Positions 55,954 through 63,598 of a stretch of DNA of 64,000 nt are shown one piece after another. The notes below the pieces were generated by a model. That model was not told the origin of the DNA. It saw only the letters and a list, made by a program, of their open reading frames with translations, and ran no database searches. The stretch comes from Microbacterium hibisci (GTDB lineage: Bacteria > Actinomycetota > Actinomycetes > Actinomycetales > Microbacteriaceae), in the NCBI RefSeq assembly GCF_015278255.1, contig NZ_JADIJC010000001.1, forward strand, positions 496,001 through 560,000. The letters run 5' to 3'. The position numbers were made by a program, and so were the translations under genes. Position 1 is the first letter of the stretch. Each line of letters starts with the position of its first letter.

Positions 55954-55959
55954 TAGGCT
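55954..55959 (+). promoter_or_regulatory. -10 element (TAGGCT), leaderless start of dedA
   Basis: TAGGCT is followed by 6 bases and GTG 55966. Confidence 0.65.
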
Positions 55960-55965
55960 CGTGGC

Positions 55966-56634
55966 GTGAACGAGTTCCTGACCTGGCTGCTCGACGCCGT
56001 TCAGAGCGTCGACCCGGTCGTCAGGACTCTGCTGGCGGGGCTCGCGATCATGCTCGAGACGAGCGTGCTCATCGGCCTCATCGTCCCGGGCGACACGATC
56101 GTGATCGTCGCCGGGACGGCGGTCGCATCCCTGTGGGAGGGCATCATCCTCGGCATCGTCGTGGTGCTGGGGGCACTCGTGGGCGAGAGCATCGGCTTCG
56201 CGCTCGGGCGCTTCCTGGGTCCGAGGATCCGCCATTCTCGCCTCGGCCGGCGCATCGGCGAGGAGAACTGGGAGCGCTCGGAGCGCTACCTGCGCCGGCG
56301 CGGCGGACCGGCGATCTTCATCTCCCGCTTCCTGCCGGTGCTGCACTCGCTGGTGCCGCTCACGGTCGGGATGAGCGGCTACCCCTATCGGCGCTTCCTC
56401 GCCTGGACGGTGCCCGCGTGCGTCATCTGGTCGACGCTCTACATCTCGGTCGCGGCGCTGGCGGCGGGCACGTACCGGGAGCTCGCCGACCAGCTCCACT
56501 ACGCCGGGTACATCTTCGTGGGCGTCATCGTCCTCTTCCTGCTGCTCGTGTACGTGAGCAAGAAGGTCATCGAGCGCGCCGAGAGCAAGCACCTCGACCG
56601 CGAGGGTCCGGACGAGTCGTCGGTGGAGACGTGA
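55966..56634 (+). CDS. DedA-family membrane protein
   Basis: The 222-residue protein has about five membrane segments and the DedA (VTT-domain) pattern: GLIVPGDTIVIVAG, GALVGESIGFALGRFLG and SRFLPVLHSLVPLTVGMSGY. DedA proteins are lipid scramblase-like and affect membrane homeostasis, undecaprenyl phosphate recycling and antibiotic tolerance. The usual arginine of the FxxRxxP-x-x-R loop is replaced by histidine (PVLHSLVP). The C-terminus is charged. The App1-type gene follows after 12 bases and may be co-transcribed. Confidence 0.88.
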   Translation: MNEFLTWLLDAVQSVDPVVRTLLAGLAIMLETSVLIGLIVPGDTIVIVAGTAVASLWEGIILGIVVVLGALVGESIGFALGRFLGPRIRHSRLGRRIGEENWERSERYLRRRGGPAIFISRFLPVLHSLVPLTVGMSGYPYRRFLAWTVPACVIWSTLYISVAALAAGTYRELADQLHYAGYIFVGVIVLFLLLVYVSKKVIERAESKHLDREGPDESSVET

Positions 56635-56646
56635 AAGACTGAACTG

Positions 56647-57702
56647 ATGCCCCAGACCGATTCCCCACCGGTGCGCGCCAAAGTGCTCTGGCTCGCGCGC
56701 CTGGAGTACCGGTTCCACGCGTGGCGCGAGCGCCGCGCGCGCAGGCGCGGCCAGATCCCGACCGTCGCGCCCTTCCCCGGCTACGGCGGCCCCGGCTGGG
56801 TGCGCGTACTCGGCCGGGTGATGATCGTCCCGCCGGTGAAGCAGACCGAGTCCGGCGAGTACGCCGGGGTGCGCGGCTGGCGCAGCTTCGCCGCGGTGCC
56901 CATCGGGTATGCGCAGGTCACCGTCACGATCGCCGGCATCGAGCACGAGGTGGTGGCGGACCGCGGCGGGGTGATCGACACGCGTCTGCCGGCGCAGCTC
57001 GAACCTGGCTGGCAGACCTTCACCATGACCGTCGAGAACGGCGAGCCTGTCGAGACCCGCGTCTTCGTCGTCGGACCCGACGTGCGGTTCGGCATCGTGT
57101 CGGACGTCGACGACACCGTCATGGTCACCGCGCTCCCCCGTCCGCTGCTCGCCGCCTGGAACTCGTTCGTCGTCAACGAGCACGCGCGTCAGCCGGTGCC
57201 GGGCATGGCCGTGCTCATGGAGCGCGTCGTCCGCGAGAACCCCGGCGCCCCGCTGGTCTACCTCTCGACGGGCGCCTGGAACATCGCGCCCACGCTCATC
57301 CGCTTCCTCAGCCGTCACGTCTTCCCGCCCGGCTCGCTCCTGCTGACCGACTGGGGGCCCACCCACGACCGCTGGTTCCGCAGCGGCAAGGCGCACAAGC
57401 TGTCGAACCTGCGCCGCCTGGCCGACGAGTTCCCCGACGTGCGCTGGCTGCTCGTGGGCGATGACGGCCAGCACGACGATGAGATCTACACCACCTTCAC
57501 CGACGAGCACCCGTCGCAGGTGGTGGCCGTCGCGATCCGCCGCCTGTCCCCCGCCGAGGCGGTGCTCGCCGGCGGCCGCACGGCCGTCAACGACCACGCA
57601 GCGGCCGAGGTGCCCTGGGTGAGCGACAACGACGGCGCGGGCCTGCTCGAGCGGCTCGAGGACGTCGGCGTGCTCGGCAGCGCGGGGACGATCGAGGCCT
57701 GA
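56647..57702 (+). CDS. App1-type phosphatase domain protein (DUF2183)
   Basis: The C-terminal part of this 351-residue protein (about residues 150-310) matches the App1/DUF2183 catalytic domain with the HAD-like DxDxT motif in VSDVDDTV. In yeast App1 is a phosphatidate phosphatase; bacterial members are uncharacterised but a lipid substrate is plausible, and the DedA neighbour fits a membrane-lipid theme. The N-terminal 100 residues hold a beta-rich domain. AAGACT lies 6 bases before ATG 56647, so a leaderless start of its own is possible. Confidence 0.82.
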   Translation: MPQTDSPPVRAKVLWLARLEYRFHAWRERRARRRGQIPTVAPFPGYGGPGWVRVLGRVMIVPPVKQTESGEYAGVRGWRSFAAVPIGYAQVTVTIAGIEHEVVADRGGVIDTRLPAQLEPGWQTFTMTVENGEPVETRVFVVGPDVRFGIVSDVDDTVMVTALPRPLLAAWNSFVVNEHARQPVPGMAVLMERVVRENPGAPLVYLSTGAWNIAPTLIRFLSRHVFPPGSLLLTDWGPTHDRWFRSGKAHKLSNLRRLADEFPDVRWLLVGDDGQHDDEIYTTFTDEHPSQVVAVAIRRLSPAEAVLAGGRTAVNDHAAAEVPWVSDNDGAGLLERLEDVGVLGSAGTIEA

Positions 57703-57706
57703 CCCC

Positions 57707-57769
57707 TCCGCGGCACCCGGTCCGCGGGGCCCGCCGTCCGCGGCACCCGGTCCGCGGGGGGCCCCGCCG
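57707..57769. repeat. Tandem GC-rich repeat before the SRAP gene
   Basis: A unit of 30 bases (57707-57736) is repeated as 33 bases (57737-57769); the first 23 bases are identical. Each contains CCGCGG twice, so both can fold. It lies after the App1-type gene and could help to terminate it. Confidence 0.8.
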
Positions 57770-57815
57770 TCCCCGGCGCCCCGGGCCTCCGGCGACCGGC
57801 GTCGGTGCCCGCGCG

Positions 57816-57821
57816 TAGGCT
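57816..57821 (+). promoter_or_regulatory. -10 element (TAGGCT), leaderless start of the SRAP gene
   Basis: TAGGCT is followed by 6 bases and ATG 57828. Confidence 0.65.
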
Positions 57822-57827
57822 GGCGGC

Positions 57828-58541
57828 ATGTGCGGACGCTTCGTAGTGGCCAACGCCGGTTCCGACCTCGTCGGTGTCCTGCGCGTCGATGTCGAGGGCG
57901 ACGATCTGCCCGCCCCCTCCTTCAACGTGGCGCCCACCAACAGCGTTGCGATCGTGCTCGACTCCGCGAAGTCCGAGCCACCGACCCGGCGACTGGAGGC
58001 CGCACGGTGGGGGCTCATCCCGTCGTGGGCCAAAGACACGAAGATCGGCGCCCGCGCCTTCAACGCCCGGGCGGAGGAACTCGAAGACAAGCCGATGTTC
58101 CGCAGCGCCCTCGAGAAGCGGCGCGCGGTGGTGCCGACATCTGGCTACTACGAATGGAAGAACGTCGACGGGGTCAAGATCCCGCACTACATCCATCCGG
58201 CCGACGGCGAGCCGCTCTTCCTCGCGGGGCTCTACGAGTGGTGGCGCGACAAGACCAAGGGCGACGACGATCCCGAGCGCTGGCTGCTGAGCTTCACGAT
58301 CCTCACCCGCGACTCGATCGGGCACCTCGGCTCGATCCACGACCGCATGCCGCTGTTCCTCGATCCCGATCACGCCGACGCGTGGCTGGATCCGACGACC
58401 GACAACGTCCGCGACGTACTCGACGCCGCGATCGACGCCGCGCCCGCCCTCGCCGACACGCTCGAAGACCACGAGGTGTCCAAGGCGGTCGGCAACGTCC
58501 GCAACAACTCCCCCGAGCTCATCGAGCCCGCGGAGTCCTGA
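57828..58541 (+). CDS. SRAP-domain abasic-site protein (YedK/HMCES-like)
   Basis: SRAP proteins form a covalent link to abasic sites in single-stranded DNA and shield them. The 237-residue protein starts MCGRF, so removal of methionine exposes the catalytic Cys2. The other active residues are visible: asparagine in FNARAE, glutamate in SGYYEW and histidine in IHDRMPLF. TAGGCT lies 6 bases before the ATG. The neighbours downstream include two more proteins tied by name or family to DNA alkylation damage. Confidence 0.92.
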   Translation: MCGRFVVANAGSDLVGVLRVDVEGDDLPAPSFNVAPTNSVAIVLDSAKSEPPTRRLEAARWGLIPSWAKDTKIGARAFNARAEELEDKPMFRSALEKRRAVVPTSGYYEWKNVDGVKIPHYIHPADGEPLFLAGLYEWWRDKTKGDDDPERWLLSFTILTRDSIGHLGSIHDRMPLFLDPDHADAWLDPTTDNVRDVLDAAIDAAPALADTLEDHEVSKAVGNVRNNSPELIEPAES

Positions 58542-58575
58542 CGCCGCTCGCAGCCGCACCTCGGGAGCGCCCGCG

Positions 58576-58581
58576 TATCCT
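58576..58581 (+). promoter_or_regulatory. -10 element (TATCCT), leaderless start of the glycosylase-labelled gene
   Basis: TATCCT is followed by 6 bases and GTG 58588. Confidence 0.6.
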
Positions 58582-58587
58582 CGAACG

Positions 58588-59457
58588 GTGACGACCGCCC
58601 TCCCCGCCGCGCCGGTGCTGCCGGCCGCCCTGTGGCGTGACCGGGAAGCCGCCCACGAAGAGCGGGCCCGAGCGCTGACGCGGGCGCACCGAGAGCGCGC
58701 CGCCCGCCGCGAAGCGCACCCCGTCGAGGACTTCCTCTTCACGTACTACTCCTACAAGCCGGCGGTACTGCACCGGTGGCATCCGGGCGAGGGCGTGGAG
58801 CTGGCGGATGCCGCAGCCGACGCCCGTGCGACGTGGCGCTGGTACCGCGCGGGCACGGTTCCCGGCTCGGTGGTCGTCGACGGTGAGGGCTTCCGGTCGG
58901 AGCGAGGCGCGCTCGTGGCCAACGTGGGGCGCATCCTCCGGGCGACGGCGGACCGCGCGCCCGGCTTCGGCTGCTTCGGTCTGCACGAATGGGCGATGGT
59001 CTACCGGCAGCCGGAGCACCGGCATCCTGTTCCGCTGCGTCTGGGGCAGGACGCGACCGACGCGGTCGTCGAAGCGCACGATCTGCGCTGCACGCACTTC
59101 GACGCGTTCCGCTTCTTCACCCCCGCCGCGGTGCCGCGCAACCGCGACCAGCCGACGCGCGAACGTCAGGTCGATCTCGAGCAGCCCGGCTGCCTGCACG
59201 CCGGGATGGACCTCTACAAGTGGGCGGTCAAGCTCGGCCCCCTCGTGCCGGGCGATCTGCTGCTGGACGCGTTCGAGCTCGCGCGCGACATCCGGGTCCT
59301 CGACATGCGCGCTTCGCCCTACGACCTCTCCGACCGGGGGTATGAGCCGGTCCCGATCGAGACGGCTGAGGGGAAGGCGGCCTACGTGCGCGCGCAGCGG
59401 GTGTTCGCCGAACGCGGCCAGGGGATCCGGTCGCGGCTGCTCGCTGCCGCGACCTGA
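58588..59457 (+). CDS. Conserved actinobacterial protein often labelled 3-methyladenine DNA glycosylase
   Basis: The 289-residue protein belongs to a family I recognise from actinobacteria by HPVEDFLFTYYSYKPA near the start and by HLRCTHFDAFRFF-type and PGCLHAGMDLYKW segments. It is commonly named a 3-methyladenine DNA glycosylase, yet it shows neither the helix-hairpin-helix fold of AlkA nor the Mpg fold that I can detect, so the label is doubtful. It is rich in H, W and Y residues that could bind a metal. GTG 58588 follows TATCCT by 6 bases. It is convergent with the GH3 lipoprotein gene, which ends one base away. Confidence 0.65.
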   Translation: MTTALPAAPVLPAALWRDREAAHEERARALTRAHRERAARREAHPVEDFLFTYYSYKPAVLHRWHPGEGVELADAAADARATWRWYRAGTVPGSVVVDGEGFRSERGALVANVGRILRATADRAPGFGCFGLHEWAMVYRQPEHRHPVPLRLGQDATDAVVEAHDLRCTHFDAFRFFTPAAVPRNRDQPTRERQVDLEQPGCLHAGMDLYKWAVKLGPLVPGDLLLDAFELARDIRVLDMRASPYDLSDRGYEPVPIETAEGKAAYVRAQRVFAERGQGIRSRLLAAAT

Positions 59458-59458
59458 C

Positions 59459-60667
59459 TCAGCCTTCCGGCTCGCACGCCGTGCAGGGCAGCTCGCCGCC
59501 ACCGGCTGCGGCGAGCGCGCGACGCAGCTCCATGACGCGCGTGGCGGCCTCGTCGAGCCGCTCCTCGGCGAGGACGCCCGATTCGACCGCCGCCGCGATG
59601 CCGTCCACGATCGCGGGCGCCGTCTCAGGCGTCGAGTGGACGACCGTCAGCACCAGGTCGTTGCCGGCCGCGAGCGCGGTCACGGCGTTGGCCACCGGGT
59701 CGGCGTACTCGGGCAGACCCGAGGCTTGCAGCATGCCGAGATCGTCGGTGACGATGACGCCGTCGAACCCGAGCTCGTCGCGCGCGATGCGATGCCACTC
59801 GGCCGACATGCTCGCCGGCGCCGGGTCGACGGCGGTGTACGCGAGATGGCCGTACATGAGCAGGTCCGCGCCCTCGTCGATGCCCGCCCGGAACGGCACC
59901 GCGTCGCCTGCGAGCCACTGGTCCTTCGGCATCGCCGTCGACGGGATCGAGGAGTGCGAGTCGCCCGGCGCGGCGCCATGGCCGGGAAAGTGCTTGAGCG
60001 TCGAGAAGACGGTGCCCTTCTCGCCGCGCACCGCGGCAGCCACGCGCGCCGCTGCGGCGTCGGGGGTCGTGCCGAGGGCGCGCCGATGGATGAACGAGCC
60101 CTGGTCGGCGCTCACGTCCGCGACGATCCCGAAGTTCAGCGGGATGCCCGCCTGCCGCACGAGCGCGGCGCGACCGGCGAAAGCGGTCTCCGTGGCCGAC
60201 GGATCCGCCTGCTGCAGCTCGTACGGCGCGGGCAGGTCGTCCCAGGGCAGGCGCGACACATCGCCGCCCTCCTGGTCGATCGCGATCAGCGGCGGCAGAG
60301 CGGGATCGATCGTCATGGCCGCTGTGAGCGCCTGCAGCGCTGCCGGATCGCCGGGGACGTTCGCGCCCATCACGAGGAATCCCCCGAGGCGGTCGGACTC
60401 CATGTAGGAGCGGAGCGCGGCCGGATCCGTGGTGGGGATGTGCCCCATGACGACGCTGGCGGCGCGGTCGCGCAGCGACATCACCGCGACCGCCGCCGCG
60501 GCGGGGTCGGCTGCTTCCGGGGTCGCCGCCGCGGTCGGGCGCGCGCTCGGCGGAGCCGTGGGTGTCGGCGTCCGCGCCTCCTGAGGGGCGGCCGCGCAGG
60601 CTGCGCACAGCGTCGCGGTGATCGCGAGGAGCGCCCCCAGCAGGGCGGGGCGTCGCGCGGTCGTCAT
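59459..60667 (-). CDS. nagZ: Glycoside hydrolase family 3 lipoprotein (NagZ-like)
   Basis: NagZ-like enzymes release N-acetylglucosamine from muropeptides or other beta-GlcNAc chains. The 402-residue protein has a lipoprotein-type signal peptide (cysteine C24, with a C at position -3, so the lipobox is not ideal), an A/P/T-rich linker, and a GH3 domain with the acid/base loop KHFPGHG and DSH and the nucleophile aspartate in VTDDLGM. Being exported, it would act on cell wall material outside the membrane. TAGGCT lies 6 bases before ATG 60667. Confidence 0.85.
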   Translation of the reverse strand: MTTARRPALLGALLAITATLCAACAAAPQEARTPTPTAPPSARPTAAATPEAADPAAAAVAVMSLRDRAASVVMGHIPTTDPAALRSYMESDRLGGFLVMGANVPGDPAALQALTAAMTIDPALPPLIAIDQEGGDVSRLPWDDLPAPYELQQADPSATETAFAGRAALVRQAGIPLNFGIVADVSADQGSFIHRRALGTTPDAAAARVAAAVRGEKGTVFSTLKHFPGHGAAPGDSHSSIPSTAMPKDQWLAGDAVPFRAGIDEGADLLMYGHLAYTAVDPAPASMSAEWHRIARDELGFDGVIVTDDLGMLQASGLPEYADPVANAVTALAAGNDLVLTVVHSTPETAPAIVDGIAAAVESGVLAEERLDEAATRVMELRRALAAAGGGELPCTACEPEG

Positions 60668-60673
60668 GTCTCC

Positions 60674-60679
60674 AGCCTA
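60674..60679 (-). promoter_or_regulatory. -10 element (TAGGCT), leaderless start of the GH3 gene
   Basis: TAGGCT is followed by 6 bases and ATG 60667. Confidence 0.65.
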
Positions 60680-60697
60680 GGCGCGACGGCCTCGGTG

Positions 60698-60779
60698 CCG
60701 GTCACGCCTCCGCCCCGCGTGAATACCGGACACGCCTCCACCCCGCCTGGCGCCGGTCACGCTGCAGCGCCGGTCACGC
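60698..60779. repeat. Four direct repeats CCGGTCACGC
   Basis: CCGGTCACGC occurs at 60698-60707, 60753-60762 and 60770-60779, and as CCGGACACGC at 60726-60735. All four lie in the 130-base gap between the AidB-like and GH3 genes, upstream of the GH3 promoter. They could be binding sites or simple decay of a repeat. Confidence 0.7.
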
Positions 60780-60797
60780 GCCTCGCTCCGGCGCTGC

Positions 60798-62477
60798 TCA
60801 GTGGCGGGCCACGATAGCCGCGGCATCCGTTCCCGTCGGCAGCACGCCGTACTGCGCCCCGCGATCCTCGCCAAGCCGCGCGGCGATGAACGCATCCGCA
60901 TGCGCGGACGGGGCGTGGCGGAGCATGAGCGAAGCCTGGAACGCGAGGGCGAGGCCCTCGCTGAGACGGCGGGCCTGCGCGGCGGCGTCGGCCGGATCGG
61001 CACGGGAGACTCGCTGCAACAGCGTCAGGGTGCGCTCGACGTGCCGATCGAGCACCGATGAGGCGCCGGCCGTCGCCCCGAGCTCGTCGGCGAACGCCTC
61101 GCCGCTCTCGGGGTCGCGCGTCAGCGCGCGCAGCACGTCGAGTGCGATGACGTTGCCCGAACCCTCCCAGATCGCCATCACCGGCTGCTCGCGATAGCGG
61201 CGAGCCAGCGGGAACGACTCGGTGTAGCCGTTGCCGCCGAGGCATTCGAGGGCCTCGTAGGCGTGGTGCGGTCCGCGCTTGCACACCCAGTACTTCGACA
61301 CCGGCGTCGCGAGGCGGCGCAGCGCGCGATCGTGGTCCGATGGCTCGGCCTCGAACATCTGGGCGAGGCGCATGCCGGTGAGGAGCGCCGCCTCGTACTC
61401 CAGCGCCAGGTCGGCGAGCACCGACGTCATGGCGGGCTGATCGACGAGCAGGGCGCCGAACGCCTCGCGCCCCCGGGCATGCCACAGCGCCTCGGCCACC
61501 GACTGCCGCATGCCGGCGGCCGTGCCGAGGACGCAGTCCAGGCGGGTGCGCTGCACCATCTCGATGATCGTGCGGACGCCGCGTCCGGGGTCGCCGACGA
61601 CGAAGCCGACCGTGCCGTCGAACTCGACCTCGGCCGAGGCGTTGGAGCGGTTGCCGAGCTTGTCCTTCAACCGCTGGATGCGGAAGACGTTCCGCATTCC
61701 GTGCGGGAGGATGCGCGGCACGAAGAGGCACGACAGTCCCTCGTCGCGGCCTCCGCTGCGGGTCTGGGCGAGAACCAGGAACGCGTCCGACATCGGCGCG
61801 GAGCAGAACCACTTGTGGCCGGTGAGCTGGTACGCGTGCCCGCCCATCGCCTCGCCCACGGTGGTGCCGGCGCGCACGTCGGATCCCCCCTGCTTCTCCG
61901 TCATCGCCATCCCGACGAGCGCACTGCGCTTGGGCTCCTCGGTGAGCAGGCGCGGCTCGTACTCCCGCGAGTACAGGCGGGGCAGCCAGTCGTCGGCCAC
62001 CCAGGGTGATCCCTCGATCGAGGCGACGGCGGCGTGCGTCATCGAGATCGGGCAGGCGTGCCCGGGCTCCACCTGGGCGAACAGCATGAACATGGCCGCT
62101 CGCGCGACGTGAGCGCCCGGGCGCGGCTCCGCCCAGGCCGACGTGTGTGCGCCCCGCGCGATCGCCTCGCCGATGACGCGGTGGTACGAGGGGTCGTATT
62201 CCACCTCGTCGAGGCGGTAGCCCCACCGGTCGTGCGCGTGGGCGACCGGCGTGTGGACGTTCGCGAAATGCGCGTCGCGCTGGAACGCGCCCGAGCCGAC
62301 GATCGTCCCCGCCTCGGCGAGGCTCGCATCCGCCCAGTCCGCGCCGAACGCGGCGACGGCCTCGCGCAGCGGCGCATTGACCGCATACTCGTCGATGTCC
62401 ACGCGCCACGGCGGCTGGTTGTCGACGTAGTGCGTCGCCGCGCCGATCACCCGCTGCCCGCGCGCGAACGACGTCAT
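60798..62477 (-). CDS. AidB-like acyl-CoA dehydrogenase family protein
   Basis: The 559-residue flavoprotein matches the AidB subgroup rather than ordinary acyl-CoA dehydrogenases: N-terminal FARGQRVIGAATHYVDNQPP, the flavin-binding AMTEKQGGSDVRAGTT, GHKWFCSAPMSDAFLVLAQT, and LECLGGNGYTESFPLARRYRE. E. coli AidB (541 residues) is induced by alkylating agents, binds DNA and is thought to protect it. ATG 62477 overlaps the stop codon of the metallopeptidase gene by four bases, so both come from one mRNA. The role in this organism is inferred. Confidence 0.85.
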   Translation of the reverse strand: MTSFARGQRVIGAATHYVDNQPPWRVDIDEYAVNAPLREAVAAFGADWADASLAEAGTIVGSGAFQRDAHFANVHTPVAHAHDRWGYRLDEVEYDPSYHRVIGEAIARGAHTSAWAEPRPGAHVARAAMFMLFAQVEPGHACPISMTHAAVASIEGSPWVADDWLPRLYSREYEPRLLTEEPKRSALVGMAMTEKQGGSDVRAGTTVGEAMGGHAYQLTGHKWFCSAPMSDAFLVLAQTRSGGRDEGLSCLFVPRILPHGMRNVFRIQRLKDKLGNRSNASAEVEFDGTVGFVVGDPGRGVRTIIEMVQRTRLDCVLGTAAGMRQSVAEALWHARGREAFGALLVDQPAMTSVLADLALEYEAALLTGMRLAQMFEAEPSDHDRALRRLATPVSKYWVCKRGPHHAYEALECLGGNGYTESFPLARRYREQPVMAIWEGSGNVIALDVLRALTRDPESGEAFADELGATAGASSVLDRHVERTLTLLQRVSRADPADAAAQARRLSEGLALAFQASLMLRHAPSAHADAFIAARLGEDRGAQYGVLPTGTDAAAIVARH

Positions 62478-63559
62478 GCCTTCTCCTGCTCCCCCACCAT
62501 CGCGAGGGCGTACTGCTCTCCTGGGCTCAAGGGTGCCCGCGTCACGATGTCGTGCACGAACGCGAGCTTGTGCCGCACCGGCGTGACGATCGTGAAGGGA
62601 TAGAGGTCACCGAAACCCATGGAGCGATTGATGCGGTTGAATCCCTGCGACATCCACTCCCAGTCCGTCAGCAGGCGCTGGATGGGCTCGCCCTCGTACG
62701 AGGCGAGCGGCACCACATCCGTGTCGCGCAGATTCGTCACGGACGCGTCGAGATGGATGCCGATGATCGCGGCGGTCTGCAGGGTGCCGGTGATGTGGAG
62801 ATAGTGCGCGAAGGTCTCGGCGAAGTCCTCCCACGGATGCATCGTGGCGTACTCCGAGATGAACGACTCCTGCCAGTTCGACGGCGCCCCGAACTTGTAG
62901 TGGCGCTTCAGCGCGTCTCGATAGCTGACCCGCTCGTCGCCGAAGAGATCGCGGCAGCGGGCCCACAGTCCGTCGTCGGTGAGCAGCACGTTCTGGTAGT
63001 AGTGGCCGACCTCGTGGCGGAGGTGCCCCAGGATGGTGCGGTACGGCTCTCCCAGGCGAACCCGCAGCGCCTCGCGCCGGTCGTCGAGGCTCTCCGCCAG
63101 ATCGATCGTGATGATGCCGTTCGCGTGGCCGATCGTCACGGGCTTGCCGTCGGACAGACTCGAGATGAGGTCGAAGCCCAGGCCCCCTGTGCGGATGTCC
63201 CAGCCGACGATGGGCAGGCCGAGATCCGCGAGCTGCAGCAGGAGCCGGCGCTTCGCCTCCTCCGTCTTGGCGAGCTTCTCCAGCGCGACGGTGTCGTCCG
63301 CGGCGGGGCGGCGTCGAGTGAGCCGACAGGAGAAGCAGCGACCCGCCGGCGCGTTCTCCCAGACCAGCCAGTTGCACGCCCACTCCCGGTTCGAGCACGT
63401 GTACCAGGTGTCGCCGTCGATCTCGACCTGACCGTGACGGATCCCGTAGAACGCGCGGGTCGGGAGGTGATAGCCGAGCTCGCCCTCGCAATTGGGACAG
63501 CGCAGGGTGTCCAGATAGACGAAGTGGCGACAATGCGGACAGCGGGACTGCGTGGTCAC
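62474..63559 (-). CDS. Zinc-ribbon protein with putative metallopeptidase domain
   Basis: The 361-residue protein begins with zinc-ribbon cysteines (C7, C10, C21, C24 and C55, C62, C75, C78) and continues with a domain holding HEVGHYY (H182, E183, H186) and a later PWEDFAETFAHYLH, the pattern of a zincin peptidase in which the third ligand is the glutamate or histidine of the second motif. It matches a family annotated as putative zinc-binding metallopeptidase; its targets are unknown. TACGGT lies 6 bases before GTG 63559. The AidB-like gene is coupled to its end. Confidence 0.8.
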   Translation of the reverse strand: MTTQSRCPHCRHFVYLDTLRCPNCEGELGYHLPTRAFYGIRHGQVEIDGDTWYTCSNREWACNWLVWENAPAGRCFSCRLTRRRPAADDTVALEKLAKTEEAKRRLLLQLADLGLPIVGWDIRTGGLGFDLISSLSDGKPVTIGHANGIITIDLAESLDDRREALRVRLGEPYRTILGHLRHEVGHYYQNVLLTDDGLWARCRDLFGDERVSYRDALKRHYKFGAPSNWQESFISEYATMHPWEDFAETFAHYLHITGTLQTAAIIGIHLDASVTNLRDTDVVPLASYEGEPIQRLLTDWEWMSQGFNRINRSMGFGDLYPFTIVTPVRHKLAFVHDIVTRAPLSPGEQYALAMVGEQEKA

Positions 63560-63565
63560 GGTCTC

Positions 63566-63571
63566 ACCGTA
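63566..63571 (-). promoter_or_regulatory. -10 element (TACGGT), leaderless start of the metallopeptidase-aidB unit
   Basis: TACGGT is followed by 6 bases and GTG 63559. Confidence 0.5.
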
Positions 63572-63598
63572 GCGCCCCGCGCGGCCACCGAAGACGCA

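Noticed and set aside
57707..57769. CRISPR-like repeat
   Set aside because: There are only two adjacent units with no spacers and no cas genes in the window.
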